Shown here: positions 13,801 through 22,527 of the stretch, piece after piece | Numbering within the stretch: the first letter of the stretch is position 1 | How the letters are laid out: each line of letters begins with the position of its first letter | Assembly (NCBI GenBank): GCA_025618425.1 | Contig: CM046836.1 | Coordinates: 13,028,074 to 13,092,073, forward strand | Length of the DNA stretch: 64,000 nucleotides | Direction: 5' to 3' | DNA from: Heliocidaris tuberculata | Taxonomy: Eukaryota > Echinodermata > Echinoidea > Camarodonta > Echinometridae | Position numbers and translations under genes: made by a program | Notes under the pieces: generated by a model | The model's database searches: none | What the model saw: only the letters and a program-made list of their open reading frames with translations | Told to the model about the DNA's origin: nothing

Positions 13801-14857
13801 GGCGGAGTTCCTTCCAACTGGTGGAGTGGAAACATTCTATAGGATTGACATCATTCGCCTTTTCACCTACTCGAATGGGTTCGGAGCTGTCCGTCTTGCA
13901 TGTGAGTTCCTGTTCCTGGGTTTTATCGTATTCTTCATCGTTCGTGAGATCAACAACTTGCGACGGGAGGGTGTGAAGAAGTACTTCAGGACCTTCTGGA
14001 ACCTGGCCGAATGGATCATCATTGCCTGTGCCATCGGAGCCACAGTGGTTTACTTCTATCGCAAGTGGGTCACGGACAACCTCTTGGAAGACTTCAAGGC
14101 AACGGGTGGCCAACAGAGGATTAATCTCCAGTATGTTGCCTATTGGAACGAGCTCCTCACCTACTTACTTGGCGTTGTAGTCTTCATCGGCACCCTGAAG
14201 TTCATCAAGCTTCTCCGGTTCAACAAACGCATTGGCATCCTGTCAACAACTATTGGAAGCTGTACCAAGGACTTGATCCACTTTGGCATTATGTTTGGAA
14301 TCTTTTTCATCGCATATGCCCTGGCCTTCCACCAGATGTACGTCCGCTCCCTCCTCGATTTCTCCGACTTCATCTTCACCTTGGAAACGCTGTCGGCAGC
14401 CATGTTGGGCAAGTTCCACTACGCTGGCATAGAGGAAGCTAATCGAGTCCTGGGGCCCATTTTCTTCTTTTTCTTCATGATCACAATCACGTTCATCCTT
14501 GTCAACATGTTCCTGACCATCGTCATCGAAGCCTTCTCCTCGGTCAAGCGGGACATAACCCGCCAGTCCAATGACTACGAGATGGTCGACTTCATGATCG
14601 GGCAGCTCAAGAAATGGGTGGGCCTGAACAGCAAGCCCAAGCTGGAGGATAAGAAGACCAACGCTGTGACCGAGAAGGACAACCACGACCCGATGTCCGA
14701 GTTTCCGGACAAGGTGGACCAACTCCTCGACTGTATCGCCAAGGTGTACTTTGATGCCTCCCAGTTTGAGGACATCATTCGTGGGATGGGAGGGTCCAAG
14801 GGAGAGAATCCTAACCAGCCCAAGAGACGACCTGTCAAGGTTGCTCTTACGGGGTAA
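1..14857 (+). CDS. Polycystin-1/REJ-family receptor-channel (3' part, 14 exons)
   Basis: This is the C-terminal part of a large membrane protein of the polycystin-1/REJ family, which combines a self-cleaving extracellular region with a TRPP-type cation-channel module. Exons are 1-379 (partial), 1020-1291, 2072-2299, 3007-3108, 3522-3637, 4425-4590, 4930-5208, 7326-7523, 8122-8325, 9199-9417, 11257-11386, 12230-12483, 12972-13143 and 13434-14857. They total 4,143 nt, or 1,380 codons, with all phases consistent. Order (numbered from the window start): GAIN-like region 1-217, GPS with CSCTHLT and predicted cleavage L234/T235, helix 1 about 258-277, PLAT about 294-421, further helices, a long extracellular polycystin loop, then the pore module. 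About 11 helices are visible, the polycystin-1 layout. There is no C-terminal EF-hand or long coiled coil. Sea urchin REJ proteins are gamete receptors in this family; the exact orthologue cannot be named because the N-terminus is missing. Confidence 0.94.
600..740 (+). mobile_element. LINE 3' remnant in polycystin intron
   Basis: The + frame around 643-690 reads LSAFKTQLKRYLFHIA. This is the hallmark C-terminal end of CR1/L2/jockey-type reverse transcriptase ORFs (AFK-x-x-LK-x-YLF). Only the last residues survive. Confidence 0.6.
1020..1291 (+). CDS. Polycystin exon: GAIN-like segment leading to GPS
   Basis: The acceptor is CCTTTAG and the donor GTAACC. The 2-nt start completes the preceding phase-1 codon as Val. 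It ends in WLQDGCE, the Trp/Cys pattern that normally precedes a GPS motif. Confidence 0.87.
1425..1658. mobile_element. MITE with 21-bp perfect terminal inverted repeats
   Basis: AATAAGCCAGTTCGTAATTA at 1426-1445 is the exact reverse complement of 1638-1657, and one more flanking pair extends it to 21 bp. The 234-bp element has no coding capacity and lies in an intron. The superfamily is not determined because no clear target duplication was seen. Confidence 0.75.
2072..2299 (+). CDS. Polycystin exon: GPS autoproteolysis motif and first membrane helix
   Basis: The exon encodes RCSCTHLTSFA, a canonical GPS (two Cys, His-Leu/Thr cleavage). About 20 residues later comes a strongly hydrophobic helix (TIVVYVFFFFILLW) followed by the basic stop RRRDRK. 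Known GPS proteins are cut between Leu and Thr into two non-covalently held chains. Acceptor TGAAG and donor GTAGGT; both ends are phase 0. Confidence 0.92.
3007..3108 (+). CDS. Polycystin exon: first PLAT strand region
   Basis: A 34-codon phase 0/0 exon (acceptor TTTTCAG, donor GTAAGC) containing HYYYEVVVLTGQRKAAGTDS, the typical start of a PLAT/LH2 domain on the cytoplasmic side of helix 1. Confidence 0.92.
3522..3637 (+). CDS. Polycystin exon: middle of PLAT domain
   Basis: It continues PLAT with VSFILSGENEET and RRGGSDRFLMAVP. Acceptor TGTATAG, donor GTAAGA; ends in phase 2. Confidence 0.9.
4425..4590 (+). CDS. Polycystin exon: end of PLAT domain
   Basis: It encodes LGTLNYMRIWHDNSG, then GWYVKYIAIRD and a Trp-Phe-Ser ending, the classic PLAT C-terminal half. 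Acceptor TTCTAG. The donor GTACAA leads straight into a (TGATGA)-rich intron start. Confidence 0.92.
4597..4735 (+). repeat. (TGA)n / TGATGT microsatellite cluster
   Basis: An imperfect trinucleotide run with an internal repeat of the ATGATGATGTTGTCGTTGTT type, starting six bases after a splice donor of the polycystin gene. Confidence 0.8.
4930..5208 (+). CDS. Polycystin exon: post-PLAT linker and second helix
   Basis: A 93-codon phase 0/0 exon. It carries LWFSIIGRPPGSRFTRVQR, a stretch conserved in polycystin-1 relatives, then a hydrophobic helix (CCLMFLWLEMLVNIMWY). Acceptor TTTACAG, donor GTATTT. Confidence 0.92.
5337..6574. mobile_element. Fold-back (TU-like) element: inverted arrays of a ~16-bp repeat
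   Basis: The left arm (about 5337-5757) is some 25 degenerate tandem copies of a ~16-bp unit around TTGGTCTAATNANCAT. The right arm (about 6143-6574) carries the reverse complement (ATTGGACCAAATGG), leaving a central ~385 bp of unique sequence. Long terminal inverted arrays of short tandem repeats are the known structure of sea urchin TU fold-back elements; that family assignment is by structure only. It lies within a polycystin intron. Confidence 0.75.
6575..6900 (+). repeat. TGG/TGA-rich low-complexity tract
   Basis: A GTTGGTGATGGTGGT-type interrupted trinucleotide sequence abutting the fold-back element. Long open frames on the minus strand (His/Pro/Ser-rich) are artefacts of this composition. 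Confidence 0.7.
7190..7300 (+). repeat. (GGT)n-rich simple repeat
   Basis: A GGTGGTGGTGGTGGT core with GAT interruptions, just before a polycystin exon. Confidence 0.75.
7326..7523 (+). CDS. Polycystin exon: third helix and basic cytoplasmic stretch
   Basis: A hydrophobic run (IIVFPVSLLVVQFF) is followed by a strongly basic tract (RKSRPRKKRESR). Acceptor CTACAG, donor GTACGT; 66 codons, phase 0/0. Confidence 0.88.
7804..7853 (+). repeat. (GA)n microsatellite
   Basis: A nearly pure GA run passing into GAAA units, preceded by a poly(G) run at about 7681-7694. Confidence 0.9.
8122..8325 (+). CDS. Polycystin exon: low-complexity cytoplasmic linker
   Basis: 68 codons, phase 0/0, acceptor CTCCCAG, donor GTAAGC. 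It is rich in Pro, Gly, Ser and Thr with no hydrophobic helix, fitting the variable cytoplasmic loop between helices in this family. Frame continuity is the main support. Confidence 0.8.
9199..9417 (+). CDS. Polycystin exon: two membrane helices
   Basis: It encodes FPWWCVVVAWVVLLLATAAA, then YGIQFGDKETREWL and a second hydrophobic helix ending FLTQPIK. This W-G-x-x-W-L and TQPIK arrangement is characteristic of polycystin-1 proteins. Acceptor TATATAG, donor GTACAG. Confidence 0.92.
9530..9745 (+). repeat. Degenerate tandem repeat, three copies
   Basis: TTTTTACTCAAAAATTCT recurs near 9557, 9637 and 9708, each time with preceding TTTGGGGG-like and following GA(C/G)AAG sequence. This is a decayed ~75-bp tandem repeat in an intron. 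Confidence 0.65.
10955..11190 (+). repeat. Tandem CRE-containing repeat
   Basis: About three copies of a ~50-60-bp unit contain AAGTGATCACTGACGTCACT, followed by a CCTGGGGGAGTGAAAATAGAGTG-like tail. Each copy has the palindrome AGTGATCACT and TGACGTCA. The same sequence, reversed and reshuffled, occurs at 61,395-61,565, so it is an interspersed element. It ends about 65 bases before a polycystin exon. Confidence 0.75.
11257..11386 (+). CDS. Polycystin exon: helix end and acidic cytoplasmic loop
   Basis: It finishes the preceding helix (ILLVATFIACII) and adds a very acidic tract (DEDTEMEEDEEEFD). Acceptor CAACAG, donor GTAAAT, ends in phase 1. The region just upstream holds a CRE-containing repeat listed separately. 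Confidence 0.88.
11425..11662. mobile_element. Small fold-back array remnant
   Basis: GCCATTTGGTCTCATGCC, AATTTGTCC and ATTCGTCTCAT units on the left oppose GATGAATTGGCAATGAACC-type units on the right. This is the same repeat alphabet as 5337-6574, reduced and decayed. Confidence 0.55.
12230..12483 (+). CDS. Polycystin exon: first helix of channel module; likely GC donor
   Basis: A basic/helical linker (ALERAREQRLKEIKMYS) leads into helix FFYVVYLWVVLIISYG and the start of the extracellular polycystin loop (YRMQEDFFNEL). Acceptor TCCCAG. The best in-frame donor is AAG/GCAAGT, a consensus GC-AG donor. An alternative canonical donor lies at 12448 (CTG/GTAATC), also phase 0, so the exact 3' end is less certain than the exon itself. 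Confidence 0.82.
12784..12810 (+). CDS. Possible 27-nt cassette microexon in polycystin loop
   Basis: It is flanked by TTTTCTAG and GTATGT, encodes NLFFTTMPK, and is phase 0/0, so it would insert nine residues into the extracellular polycystin loop without changing frame. It may be alternative, or used with the upstream donor at 12448. Without transcripts it remains a candidate. Confidence 0.35.
12972..13143 (+). CDS. Polycystin exon: extracellular polycystin loop
   Basis: It contains INSHASFWAYLHNTLVP and ILGYPVLRQVRVKRG, matching the family pattern of an FW-x-W/Y box and a G-x-P-x-LRQ-x-RV box in the polycystin extracellular domain. Acceptor AAACAG, donor GTAAGT, ends in phase 1. Confidence 0.93.
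13434..14857 (+). CDS. Polycystin terminal exon: channel core and C-terminus
   Basis: A single 1,424-nt exon encodes the rest of the extracellular loop and four further helices (for example FLFLGFIVFFIV and EWIIIACAIGATVVYFY). It then gives the pore region FTLETLSAAMLGKFHY and the last helix with ITFILVNMFLTIVIEAF. The tail is about 130 residues, Lys/Asp-rich, ending PVKVALTG. Acceptor CTGCAG, stop TAA at 14855-14857. It is more GC-rich and repeat-free than its surroundings. Confidence 0.95.
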
Positions 14858-14931
14858 TGCGCAAAACAACAGCCATTGGCATCAACCCGAGTGCAATATG
14901 TTCACTTAAATCAGTCTAATGAAACATTCAT

Positions 14932-14937
14932 AATAAA
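14932..14937 (+). promoter_or_regulatory. Poly(A) signal of polycystin gene
   Basis: AATAAA lies 75 bases after the stop codon, with no splice donor that would extend the reading frame. This supports a short 3' UTR and marks the gene's end at about 14,955. Confidence 0.7.
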
Positions 14938-14957
14938 ATTCAAAACAGTACCCTGTA

Positions 14958-17057
14958 TTCACAATTCATAGCTCATAATGAATACAGAGTAGAAGGCCAA
15001 ATCAGTGAAATTTTACTATCTTGCCATAAATCTACCCCCAAAAAGTGTGAAGCAACAGAGAAAATTGACGGTAGTAGAAAAATCAGAGGCATAATATACA
15101 TGAAGATAAACTATGAACGCAATTAAGATGGAAGTTGGGATTACCCTCTTCTCTCAGTAACCTCCACCCTTTATCAGTTTTAAAATGTATGTGCAACAAG
15201 AAATATTGATTTATTGTATCCGTTATACTGAGTTGAAGCCGAAACTCAATAACCTACGCTCGATATCAACGCACAGTCTGCTCTCTTAACAGAAATGTCA
15301 TGATCATCTTTTGCATTATCTAGTACGATTTTGTATTCTGGAGATATTTGATGGAAGGAACTCCCACTTTCTAAGAAAGAGAGAGAGAGCAAAAAAAAAA
15401 AAATGAAGTAGCATGGTTAAAGACCTTTAAAGTCACCCGTCCTTTGTACATACAGGCACACGACGTGCAATGCCCGTGATCTATGCCCTCCACGTGTAAA
15501 AATAGAATCATTTAAAAAGTGATTTGTTATAGAATTAGAATAACTTGTTTGTGAAACAGTTGTAATAAGATACAATTCGTACAATTCAGTGAAGATGTTA
15601 TTATAATGGTTTTATCAGTTTGCTTTTTAATATGATAAGTGCAATGTTTGTTTTTTTTCTCTTGCCTTCTCGCTTAATATTTCTACAATCTTCAGTTCTG
15701 GTAATGAAGGAAATGAAATTCTCACGTAAACAAACGAAATTGACGCTGCATGTTCACTAATGTCTTTTTTTGGATTACATTAGTCCCTATGTTCTAAAAT
15801 CTCGATCCTGGTGTAGTAAACGGTTACCTGATAGGATTTATTCATGGTATGACACACTGCATCATGACAACAGCTACGGCCCAAGTGGGTATGATACTAA
15901 CATTCAGAAGCGCGTAAAGGCGTTGTTTCATGAATTTGTTCACCAAAAACCCGACCGTCGCGCCGTTACTTGTATGTTTTACTCTTTTCAAGGTTTCATT
16001 TAAAAGATTTTTTTGGGGAAAAAGCAAAATATGAAATGAAAGATGTTTTATTACATTCAAAGCAGCACTGCATTTGTCGATTTTGAAGACGAATTCATAA
16101 ATAAGACTTTTTTTTTTTACTCTGATACTTTTTGTGAGATTTGTAGTTTCCGGATTCCAATGAGACCAAGTTCAGTTGTAATAGCAGATACACACATACA
16201 AAAAAAAAAACAACAACAACCACACAATAAAACATGACATTTAAACAACATTGTAGTTTCACATTAGCGTGACGGTTATAACATACATTGCCTTGTACAA
16301 TAAGTCTTTCACATAACATACTTTGCCTTTCGCAATATTAAAGTCTTTCACAGTTAATTGCTACTGCAGAAATCTACCCAAGAACATAAAATCACAATTG
16401 TCGCTTTGTGTAGTTTGCATTGTATTGTGTCAGTTTGCAGTTCAATCAATCTTCTACTACGTTAATGTAGGTGACTACTGAATTATGACAAATCAAATTA
16501 AGTTGTGTTTTTTAGCGTGCAAAATGTGGATTAATTAATTGTTTTGATGAACTCTTTGATGTTGTTTGAAAATAATTAGAAAAAAGGGTTGGTGAGAGAG
16601 TTTACTTGACATATTCTCACGTTTCACACACGCTACTGGCATCTACCGCCTCCTTTCCTGCTATTATATCCGTCTGTAATAATGCCATTTCATTGGAAAT
16701 AATATAATATAGACCAAACTACACTTTAGCGACTTTTAGCTACCCAAAACAGTCTAATACATTGCTCTGTTATATTTCTTTACTTCCTTGTTGCAGATAA
16801 TGAACTAGAAGCACAAATATCTGACCCTCGTCTCGTTTTAAATCTACAATAAGGAGCATTTCAAAATTGTCAGAGCGCCTCCGAGAGATTCAAAACGATC
16901 TGCCCAATATTTAGTTACGGGGAGTTCATCTGTGTAAGAAAAGACCGAAAAAGAAGCAGAACAATTCCGAATATCCAAAGCACTTCTGTCTACGAAAGCC
17001 AAATCACGTCCGTTCTGGTCCGCGATGGAAGAAAGAGATGTGACAAACATGGAGTCA
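14958..17057. other. Intergenic DNA after polycystin gene
   Basis: No exon or RNA gene was recognised on either strand. It is AT-rich with short homopolymers; a decayed SINE tail is present at about 15,795-15,905. Confidence 0.6.
15795..15905 (+). mobile_element. Degenerate SINE tail
   Basis: The stretch CTGGTGTAGTAAACGGTTAC, then GATAGGATTTATTC, matches the CCAGGTG-AGTAAATGGGTACC and GGTAGGAATTTATTCC core of the copies at 18.9 and 20.0 kb, but is much more diverged. Confidence 0.5.
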
Positions 17058-17200
17058 GGGTCCTGTTTCATAAAACTTGTTATCAATAACAACTGCAAAA
17101 GTTCTATAACAAATTTGCTCTCAGCCAATCAGATGCAAGGATTTCAGTAGCTTATATCAGTTATTGCAACTCCTTATTGAAGTTTTATGAAACAGGACCC
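17058..17200. mobile_element. MITE with perfect 21-bp terminal inverted repeats
   Basis: GGGTCCTGTTTCATAAAAC... at 17058-17078 is the exact reverse complement of 17180-17200. The 143-bp element is non-coding. The near-identical ends suggest a fairly recent insertion; the superfamily is not assigned. Confidence 0.85.
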
Positions 17201-18194
17201 AGATCGTTGCATTATGACTTGGGCTGACAATGTAAAGAGTTGTGAACTGGCAAAACAATGTAAGAGTATTCTCTATATCATTTCTCATTATTTTTGTGAA
17301 TGCATCCTCTTGCGTAGACGAATAAAAAAACTATTTTAGCATAGAAAATTGGCTCTGATTTCGACTTATTATTTTATGCTTTGCGGATATTTGTTGCTGT
17401 TTTTTTAATTGCATTCAGATATGTGAGCATATTTGAATGATAATGCCTGTCTATTTACAAGGAGGCCTCATAAACGAGCTGTCGTCTAATCCCGCTTTGC
17501 CTCATTGCGATGTTGAAGCGATAAAGCACGAGTTCTAAATTTGAAGCTCTATATTGTTCCCAGGCATGCCAGGTGGAGTTCGTTTTTCCAGCTCTTTATA
17601 AAAAACAAATTATTCCGCTATTTTGTCAATTTTGTACAATCAATTTCTTTGCGGAAGTGAAAAATCTTCGCACGTGCAGTCTTCGTCTTCAGAGCTTGTG
17701 CCGCGAGGGGGGGGGGGGGGGGGGAGGAGGTTGACATCGTGAAAGTACGAGGGTTAACATCATGAAAATGCGTGAGCGGCATAACACTACTCATTAACTC
17801 TCCTTATACTGGAGACCTAGTATAACTTCTAGGTACCTATAACCCGACGAGCCTGAGTCCGTTTTTGTCCGGGCATTCGGAATGATTATTCTTTTATAAT
17901 TTGTTTTTGCGAGGTTTAAGGAGTGAGAGAGAGTGATGGAGGAGAGCCATAATTAAAAGCTAGTAAGAGAGAGAGAGAGGGGGGGGGGGGGGAGGGGACA
18001 AGTGAGAGGCATGAATACAAATGAATATATTGCGAGAAAGAGATATATAACTCCGTCAAATTCTATAGAAACTTACAATTAACAGGATTAGTTGAATAAA
18101 GTGGTTTGAGGGAGATACATTATCACATTAACGTTTAAAAATGCATACGTCATAATTTATGAAAATAACAAGGTAAAGATAAAGGGAAATAACC
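17201..18194. other. Intergenic DNA
   Basis: No gene seen. It contains poly(G) at about 17,708-17,723 and a GA/G tract at about 17,970-17,995. Confidence 0.6.
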
Positions 18195-18724
18195 AACTTA
18201 ATGCGAGAAAAATGTGTCACTCGGCGTTTACCTTATTGTATAATGTATAATGATTTTGTCATATACCCTAAATGCTGTACCTTGAATTAGGATAGTCATT
18301 TACGGAAAAGCTGGATGGGCCCTAATCATGCTTATGCCTACCACATTTTGGAATATTAGAATACCCTGAAAAATCAGCATCCGCAAAATATTTTATGAAC
18401 AAGATAGTATGAACAAAATAGAAGGGGATGTAAGGGAGAGATGTCAACTTTTAATTTGCCCTATTCACATATTCCTCGGCAGAAGAAAAGGTTTCGCAAG
18501 GTTGGTATAAAATATGGTTTGTATAGTATTCTTTTGCCTTATGGAACTATTGTGCATTTATTGACAAGAACTCCTTTTTTGACCAATGTTGACGTAGGAA
18601 AGAAAGTGAGTGAAATAGACAGAGAGAGAGAGAGAGGGGGGGGGGGGTGGTGCATTATCCAAACAAAAAAAAACAAAAAAAACCCCAAAATTTTGTACAT
18701 ACACTATAGATCACACTGCACTGC

Positions 18725-19105
18725 CAACTAGTGGCGGAGCGGTGGGACATACCACCAATCGAGTGACGAGAAGTGACTTAAAACGAGAAAAGAAGGAGAG
18801 AAAGAATAGGGAGAGAGAGAGAGGCAGCACGAAAAGGCACTTTCTAACACCATCCCCTCACTGAATGATCTTCTTAACCCTGGAGCGGCACTAGTGTCTT
18901 TTAGCAAGACATTAATCTACATTTGCCACACTCGACCCAGGTGAGGTAAATGGGTACCTGGCAGGAATTGATGCCTTCAAATGCTAGAGGGCGCCGTAAG
19001 AGCAGCCATGCTAAAGCCAGGGTAATAATGTGGAGTGGCATGAGTGTCAAGCCTGACAGACATGTGCAAGGGGGATCCACTATTATTATTATCATTATTA
19101 TTTTA
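18725..19105 (+). mobile_element. SINE copy and adjoining duplicated sequence
   Basis: From about 18,878 it reads GGAGCGGCACTAGTGTCTTT, ATTAATCTACATTTGCC, GGTAAATGGGTACCTGGCAG, GCTAAAGCCAGGGTAATAAT and ends in (TTA)n. The same order recurs at 20,036-20,215, 44,895-45,057 (-) and 38,478-38,693 (-). In unit 2 the matching spot lacks the SINE, so it inserted after the duplication. Confidence 0.7.
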
Positions 19106-19458
19106 TCTCGCTTTTTATTCCGCGAGTAAGACCGGTGCCCCCTAGTTTGCAGGCACAAACTGATAAAATGTCAAATTAGGGTCTGTGCTTGCAGATTAGG
19201 CCCCCCCCCCCCCTTGACACTGCCCTCTTAATGGCATGACTGACTTCATTGTAGTCAACAACAATCAGGAAGGCAGTGGGCACCAACATTTGCAAAGCCT
19301 GTTTTATAAGGACAAGAACTGATCTCAAAACGAAAACTTTTCAACGTTGTTTAAAAAAGCTTCAAGTTTTGGAAAAAGTGGTACACTTGAATCTGGAGTG
19401 AGTGATCTCAGTTGTAATACACCATTGCAATTAATAGTTGTCTGCTGAAATTGAGAGA

Positions 19459-19581
19459 ATGATGAATCGAGAAGTATGTTTGTGTTGCTTCGTCACCTTA
19501 CTTCTGTTAAGCTCAAGCTACGCCCAACCGCCTCCACGTCAAGGTTTAAAACAACAGCGTGAATTTTCCCATATCAATCAG
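19459..19581 (+). CDS. Peptide gene A exon 1 (signal peptide, N-terminal propeptide)
   Basis: 41 codons ending HINQ before GTAAGA. The sequence before the ATG (GCTGAAATTGAGAGAATG) is nearly the same in copy B, so the start and 5' region are conserved. Confidence 0.78.
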
Positions 19582-20358
19582 GTAAGATGAAACAAAATTT
19601 ATATAAGAAAAATGTATGATTTATATCATGACAGCTATGTATATCATAATGAGGGGCGTTGCCCGAACATTTTGAACGGGGCTGTTCGGTGACGGACCAA
19701 ATGTTCTGTCAAGGCTGTGGGAAAAATTGTTCAACAAACAAACAAACTAAACGGTTTTCATGAACATAAGCAATGCAAGAATTGTGCTGGATCAGTGATT
19801 GCCGTTAAACCCGGCACACGCGAGGCATCATTTTGCTGATGTTAGGACCTTGTGAGTGACTTGTACGGTCATTTACGCGTCATAAAAGACTGATACCGTA
19901 TATCGTGTAAGCCAGGCTTTGTAGGATTGATTATGGCGTAGATAATAACGCAATCAAAATCATTTACGCCTCATGTGCAACGGGCATTTTAATACAGCAT
20001 CAAGTAAAAGTCAAGCTGACGGTTTTGCTTTTTATTCACTTTAATCTACATTTGCCACTCTCCACCCAGGTGTAGTAAATGGGTACCTGGTAGGAATTTA
20101 TTCCTTGAATGCTTTCAGCGCCTTAGGGCAGCTGGGCTAAAGCCAGGCGCCTTGAACATCCCCTGGGATGGATACGTGCGCAATATAAATGTAGCTATTA
20201 TTATTAGTATTATAATTTAAGTTGCCCTTTTTTGTTTTCTTCGCCTACAGCCAGCTAAGAGAGAAATGGAGATCTACCCCCTACTCCTAAAGATGAAAAG
20301 AGAAGCTGAAGGTGTTTGGAACCGGCGACGTCTTCAGAGATCACCGCACAATTATTAG
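19459..20358 (+). CDS. Secreted cationic peptide precursor, copy A
   Basis: A two-exon gene (19459-19581 and 20251-20358; donor GTAAGA, acceptor CCTACAG, phase 0) encodes a 76-aa precursor. Residues 1-22 look like a signal peptide (Cys/Leu-rich core, ending SSSYA), leaving Gln at the predicted new N-terminus. Exon 2 starts PAKREMEIYPLLLKMKREAE and ends with a cationic tail containing W, RRR and RSPHNY. KR sites at 44-45 and 57-58 would release an 18-residue C-terminal peptide starting EAEG. No Cys occurs after the signal peptide, so it is not a cysteine-stabilised defensin. Two adjacent ATGs begin the frame and the first was taken. Function is unknown; neuropeptide-like or antimicrobial roles are only suggestions. 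Confidence 0.8.
20036..20215 (+). mobile_element. SINE tail in intron of peptide gene A
   Basis: It runs from TTTAATCTACATTTGCCAC through GGTAAATGGGTACCTGG-like and GCTAAAGCCAGGCG blocks to a (TTA)n end with CGCAATATAAATG. It is a copy of the family seen at 18,878-19,105. Confidence 0.7.
20251..20358 (+). CDS. Peptide gene A exon 2 (processed C-terminal peptide)
   Basis: 35 codons plus TAG. The acceptor CTTCGCCTACAG has a good pyrimidine tract. The C-terminal 18 residues are strongly basic with one Trp. Confidence 0.8.
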   Translation, partial: PAKREMEIYPLLLKMKREAEGVWNRRRLQRSPHNY

Positions 20359-20453
20359 ACAGACAGGAGGAATAAGAGATTCTCGTTCGATTCCAGTATA
20401 TTAAGAAAGAAATGCAAACATGTCGCACTACTGCCACTAAAACACAGTACAAA

Positions 20454-20459
20454 AATAAA
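20454..20459 (+). promoter_or_regulatory. Poly(A) signal of peptide gene A
   Basis: AATAAA lies 95 bases past the stop; the equivalent signal in copy B lies 86 bases past its stop. Confidence 0.65.
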
Positions 20460-21109
20460 ATAGATAAAAAATAATGGATATAAAAGCGGTTCAGCTCTGA
20501 GAGCTCTGACACACCCCAACCCCTAATTAATAGGTGAAAATTACTGCGTGACAATATTTCGTTAAAAAAAGAAGAGAAAAATGGAAAAAGGGAAAAGAAA
20601 GGAGAGCTCCAGTGAACCAGGAAGTATTTTTTTTTACACATATCTCTATATAAGAAAAAGAATGTCAATAATATACATGTTATCATTATTTGATCTTGAA
20701 AATGGATAGTCTTATTTTTGGTAGGGTCCATGGTCTTATGATATATCTTAAAATATTTTGATATCAGTGCATATCAGATTTGTATGAACAAGACTCTTTC
20801 AGCATAGGAATTATTGTTGAATGATGCCTTTAAAAGCCTTTTAACTGTTTGAAGTTTAGGGATGATGTTAGGCGTGCAAGGTATAATCAAAGAAGTTACA
20901 TAATTATGTGAGTGTAGATTTCAAATTTGTAATATCGCCCTTTTCTAAAAAAAAAAAATGATAGTGATAGTGCTTCAAAGTACACAACTGATAAAAAATA
21001 AAATGGTAAATGTCTGCTTTCTGCCATTGGGTTTTGAATGCATATTCAAATTGAATAAATGAGCGTATTACACAAAATTGCTATCTAAGAGCTTTCAAGT
21101 TAGTGATAT

Positions 21110-21114
21110 ACATG

Positions 21115-21166
<52 letters not shown>

Positions 21167-21238
21167 AGAGAAGAGGAGAGAGGGGATAGGTTGTATCGGT
21201 GTGTGTGAGTGGGCGTTGCGGGAGTATGGGCGTATGGT

Positions 21239-21276
<38 letters not shown>

Positions 21277-21445
21277 GGTGGGAAAATAGAAATAGAAGGG
21301 GGAAAATGTAAAAGATATAGATAAAAGAGAGAAAGAAAAATTGGGGAAGAGAGAGAGAGAGAGAGGGTGGGAAAAGAGAAATGGGGGTGGGGAGAAACGC
21401 CTAGAGAGAGAGAGAGAGAGAGAGAAAGAGAAAGAGGGAAAATTA
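21110..21445 (+). repeat. (TA)n/(GA)n/(GT)n microsatellite cluster
   Basis: Several GA runs with a short TATATA lead and a TGTGTG run at about 21,239-21,256. The long minus-strand Ser/Leu frame across it is an artefact. Confidence 0.85.
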
Positions 21446-21869
21446 AGGAGAAACCGGGGAAGAAGGGCAGGAAGAGGACACAGGGGAGGAGCGAGAGCTA
21501 GATAGGTAGGTAAAGAAATGTCTAGCCTGTGCAAGCTAACCATAACCCCATGAACATGATACAGAATGAAGCGGCAAACAGATCCTCTACCAGTACATAT
21601 GCCAAAGAAATCACTCGGTGTGATAAGCCAAAGCTCTTTGGAAGTGCATAGAGACATTGATAAAAATGTATTATGAGCTTTACAAGAATCGATTATTATT
21701 ATTATTATTATTATTATTTAAATTCCAAGCACTTTTGCATGATATTTAGTAACCCCCCCCCCCCCCAACTTTGAATTTGACCTTTGATCATAGATAGTCA
21801 TCTGTGGTAAGTTTGAACTGGCCCTATATGCCTACTTCTTTTCAGAATATCCAGATACCCTGAAAACCT

Positions 21870-21873
<4 letters not shown>

Positions 21874-21906
<33 letters not shown>
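21874..21906 (+). repeat. (CA)n microsatellite
   Basis: About 16 CA units, uninterrupted, inside duplication unit 2. Confidence 0.9.
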
Positions 21907-21908
<2 letters not shown>

Positions 21909-22527
21909 TAGATAAAAAATGAATGAATAAATAAATAAATAGCAGTCTATCAGAGGGCTGTAAATCATAGATATCGCCCTTTCATTCACCCTATTCACAG
22001 ATTCCTCGACAAAAGAAAAGGTTTAGCAAGGATGGTATCAAAATTGTGGCATTGAACTATTTTGCATACATATTGACACAAGCTATTTTTTTGGCCAAGG
22101 AACAAAGGAAGAGAGAGAGAGAGAGAGAGAAAGAGATAAAAAATAAAAATAAAAAAATAGTCGTATAATAAGTACCTTTATATAGAGAGTAGCGACAAGG
22201 ACGTCTGACTTTTCTGGACACAAAATGGCGTTCGAATCTCTCTATTGAGAACACCCAGGTGCTCATCGGAATTGAATAGAAATGTTACTTAATAGTGGAC
22301 CCAAAATGGCGTTCAAATCACGGGTTGTCGTTACTCTTCTATATAAATGTACTCTACTGCCAACTAGTGGCGTAGGGATAATTGAACCAAAATCAAAAAC
22401 AAAAACAAAAACAAAAACCAAAAAATAAACATTAAAAAAAACGAGAAAAAATGAGAGAAAGAAAGAGAGAGGGGTTAGGCAACAAGAAAAGTCACCCTCC
22501 AAATCTTCCCTTCACTCGATGGTCTTG

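Larger units (their letters stand above)
18195..21450 (+). repeat. Segmental duplication unit 1 (carries peptide gene A)
   Basis: It shares ordered landmarks with units 2 and 3: a GGATAGTCATTTACGG-like block, an ATTAGAATACCCTGAAAA block, CCCTATTCACATATTCCTCG with AAAAGGTTTCGCAAGG, CTGCCAACTAGTGGCG, TAAGACCGGTG, the peptide gene, a TCAGATTTGT block, then ATACATGTATATAT and a GA microsatellite. Boundaries are approximate. Confidence 0.75.

Noticed and set aside
14575..14869. Minus-strand frames opposite the last polycystin exon
   Set aside because: Shadows of a strongly coding plus-strand exon.
21100..21657. 185-codon minus-strand Ser/Leu frame
   Set aside because: It is a translation of GA/CT microsatellites and duplicated flank.
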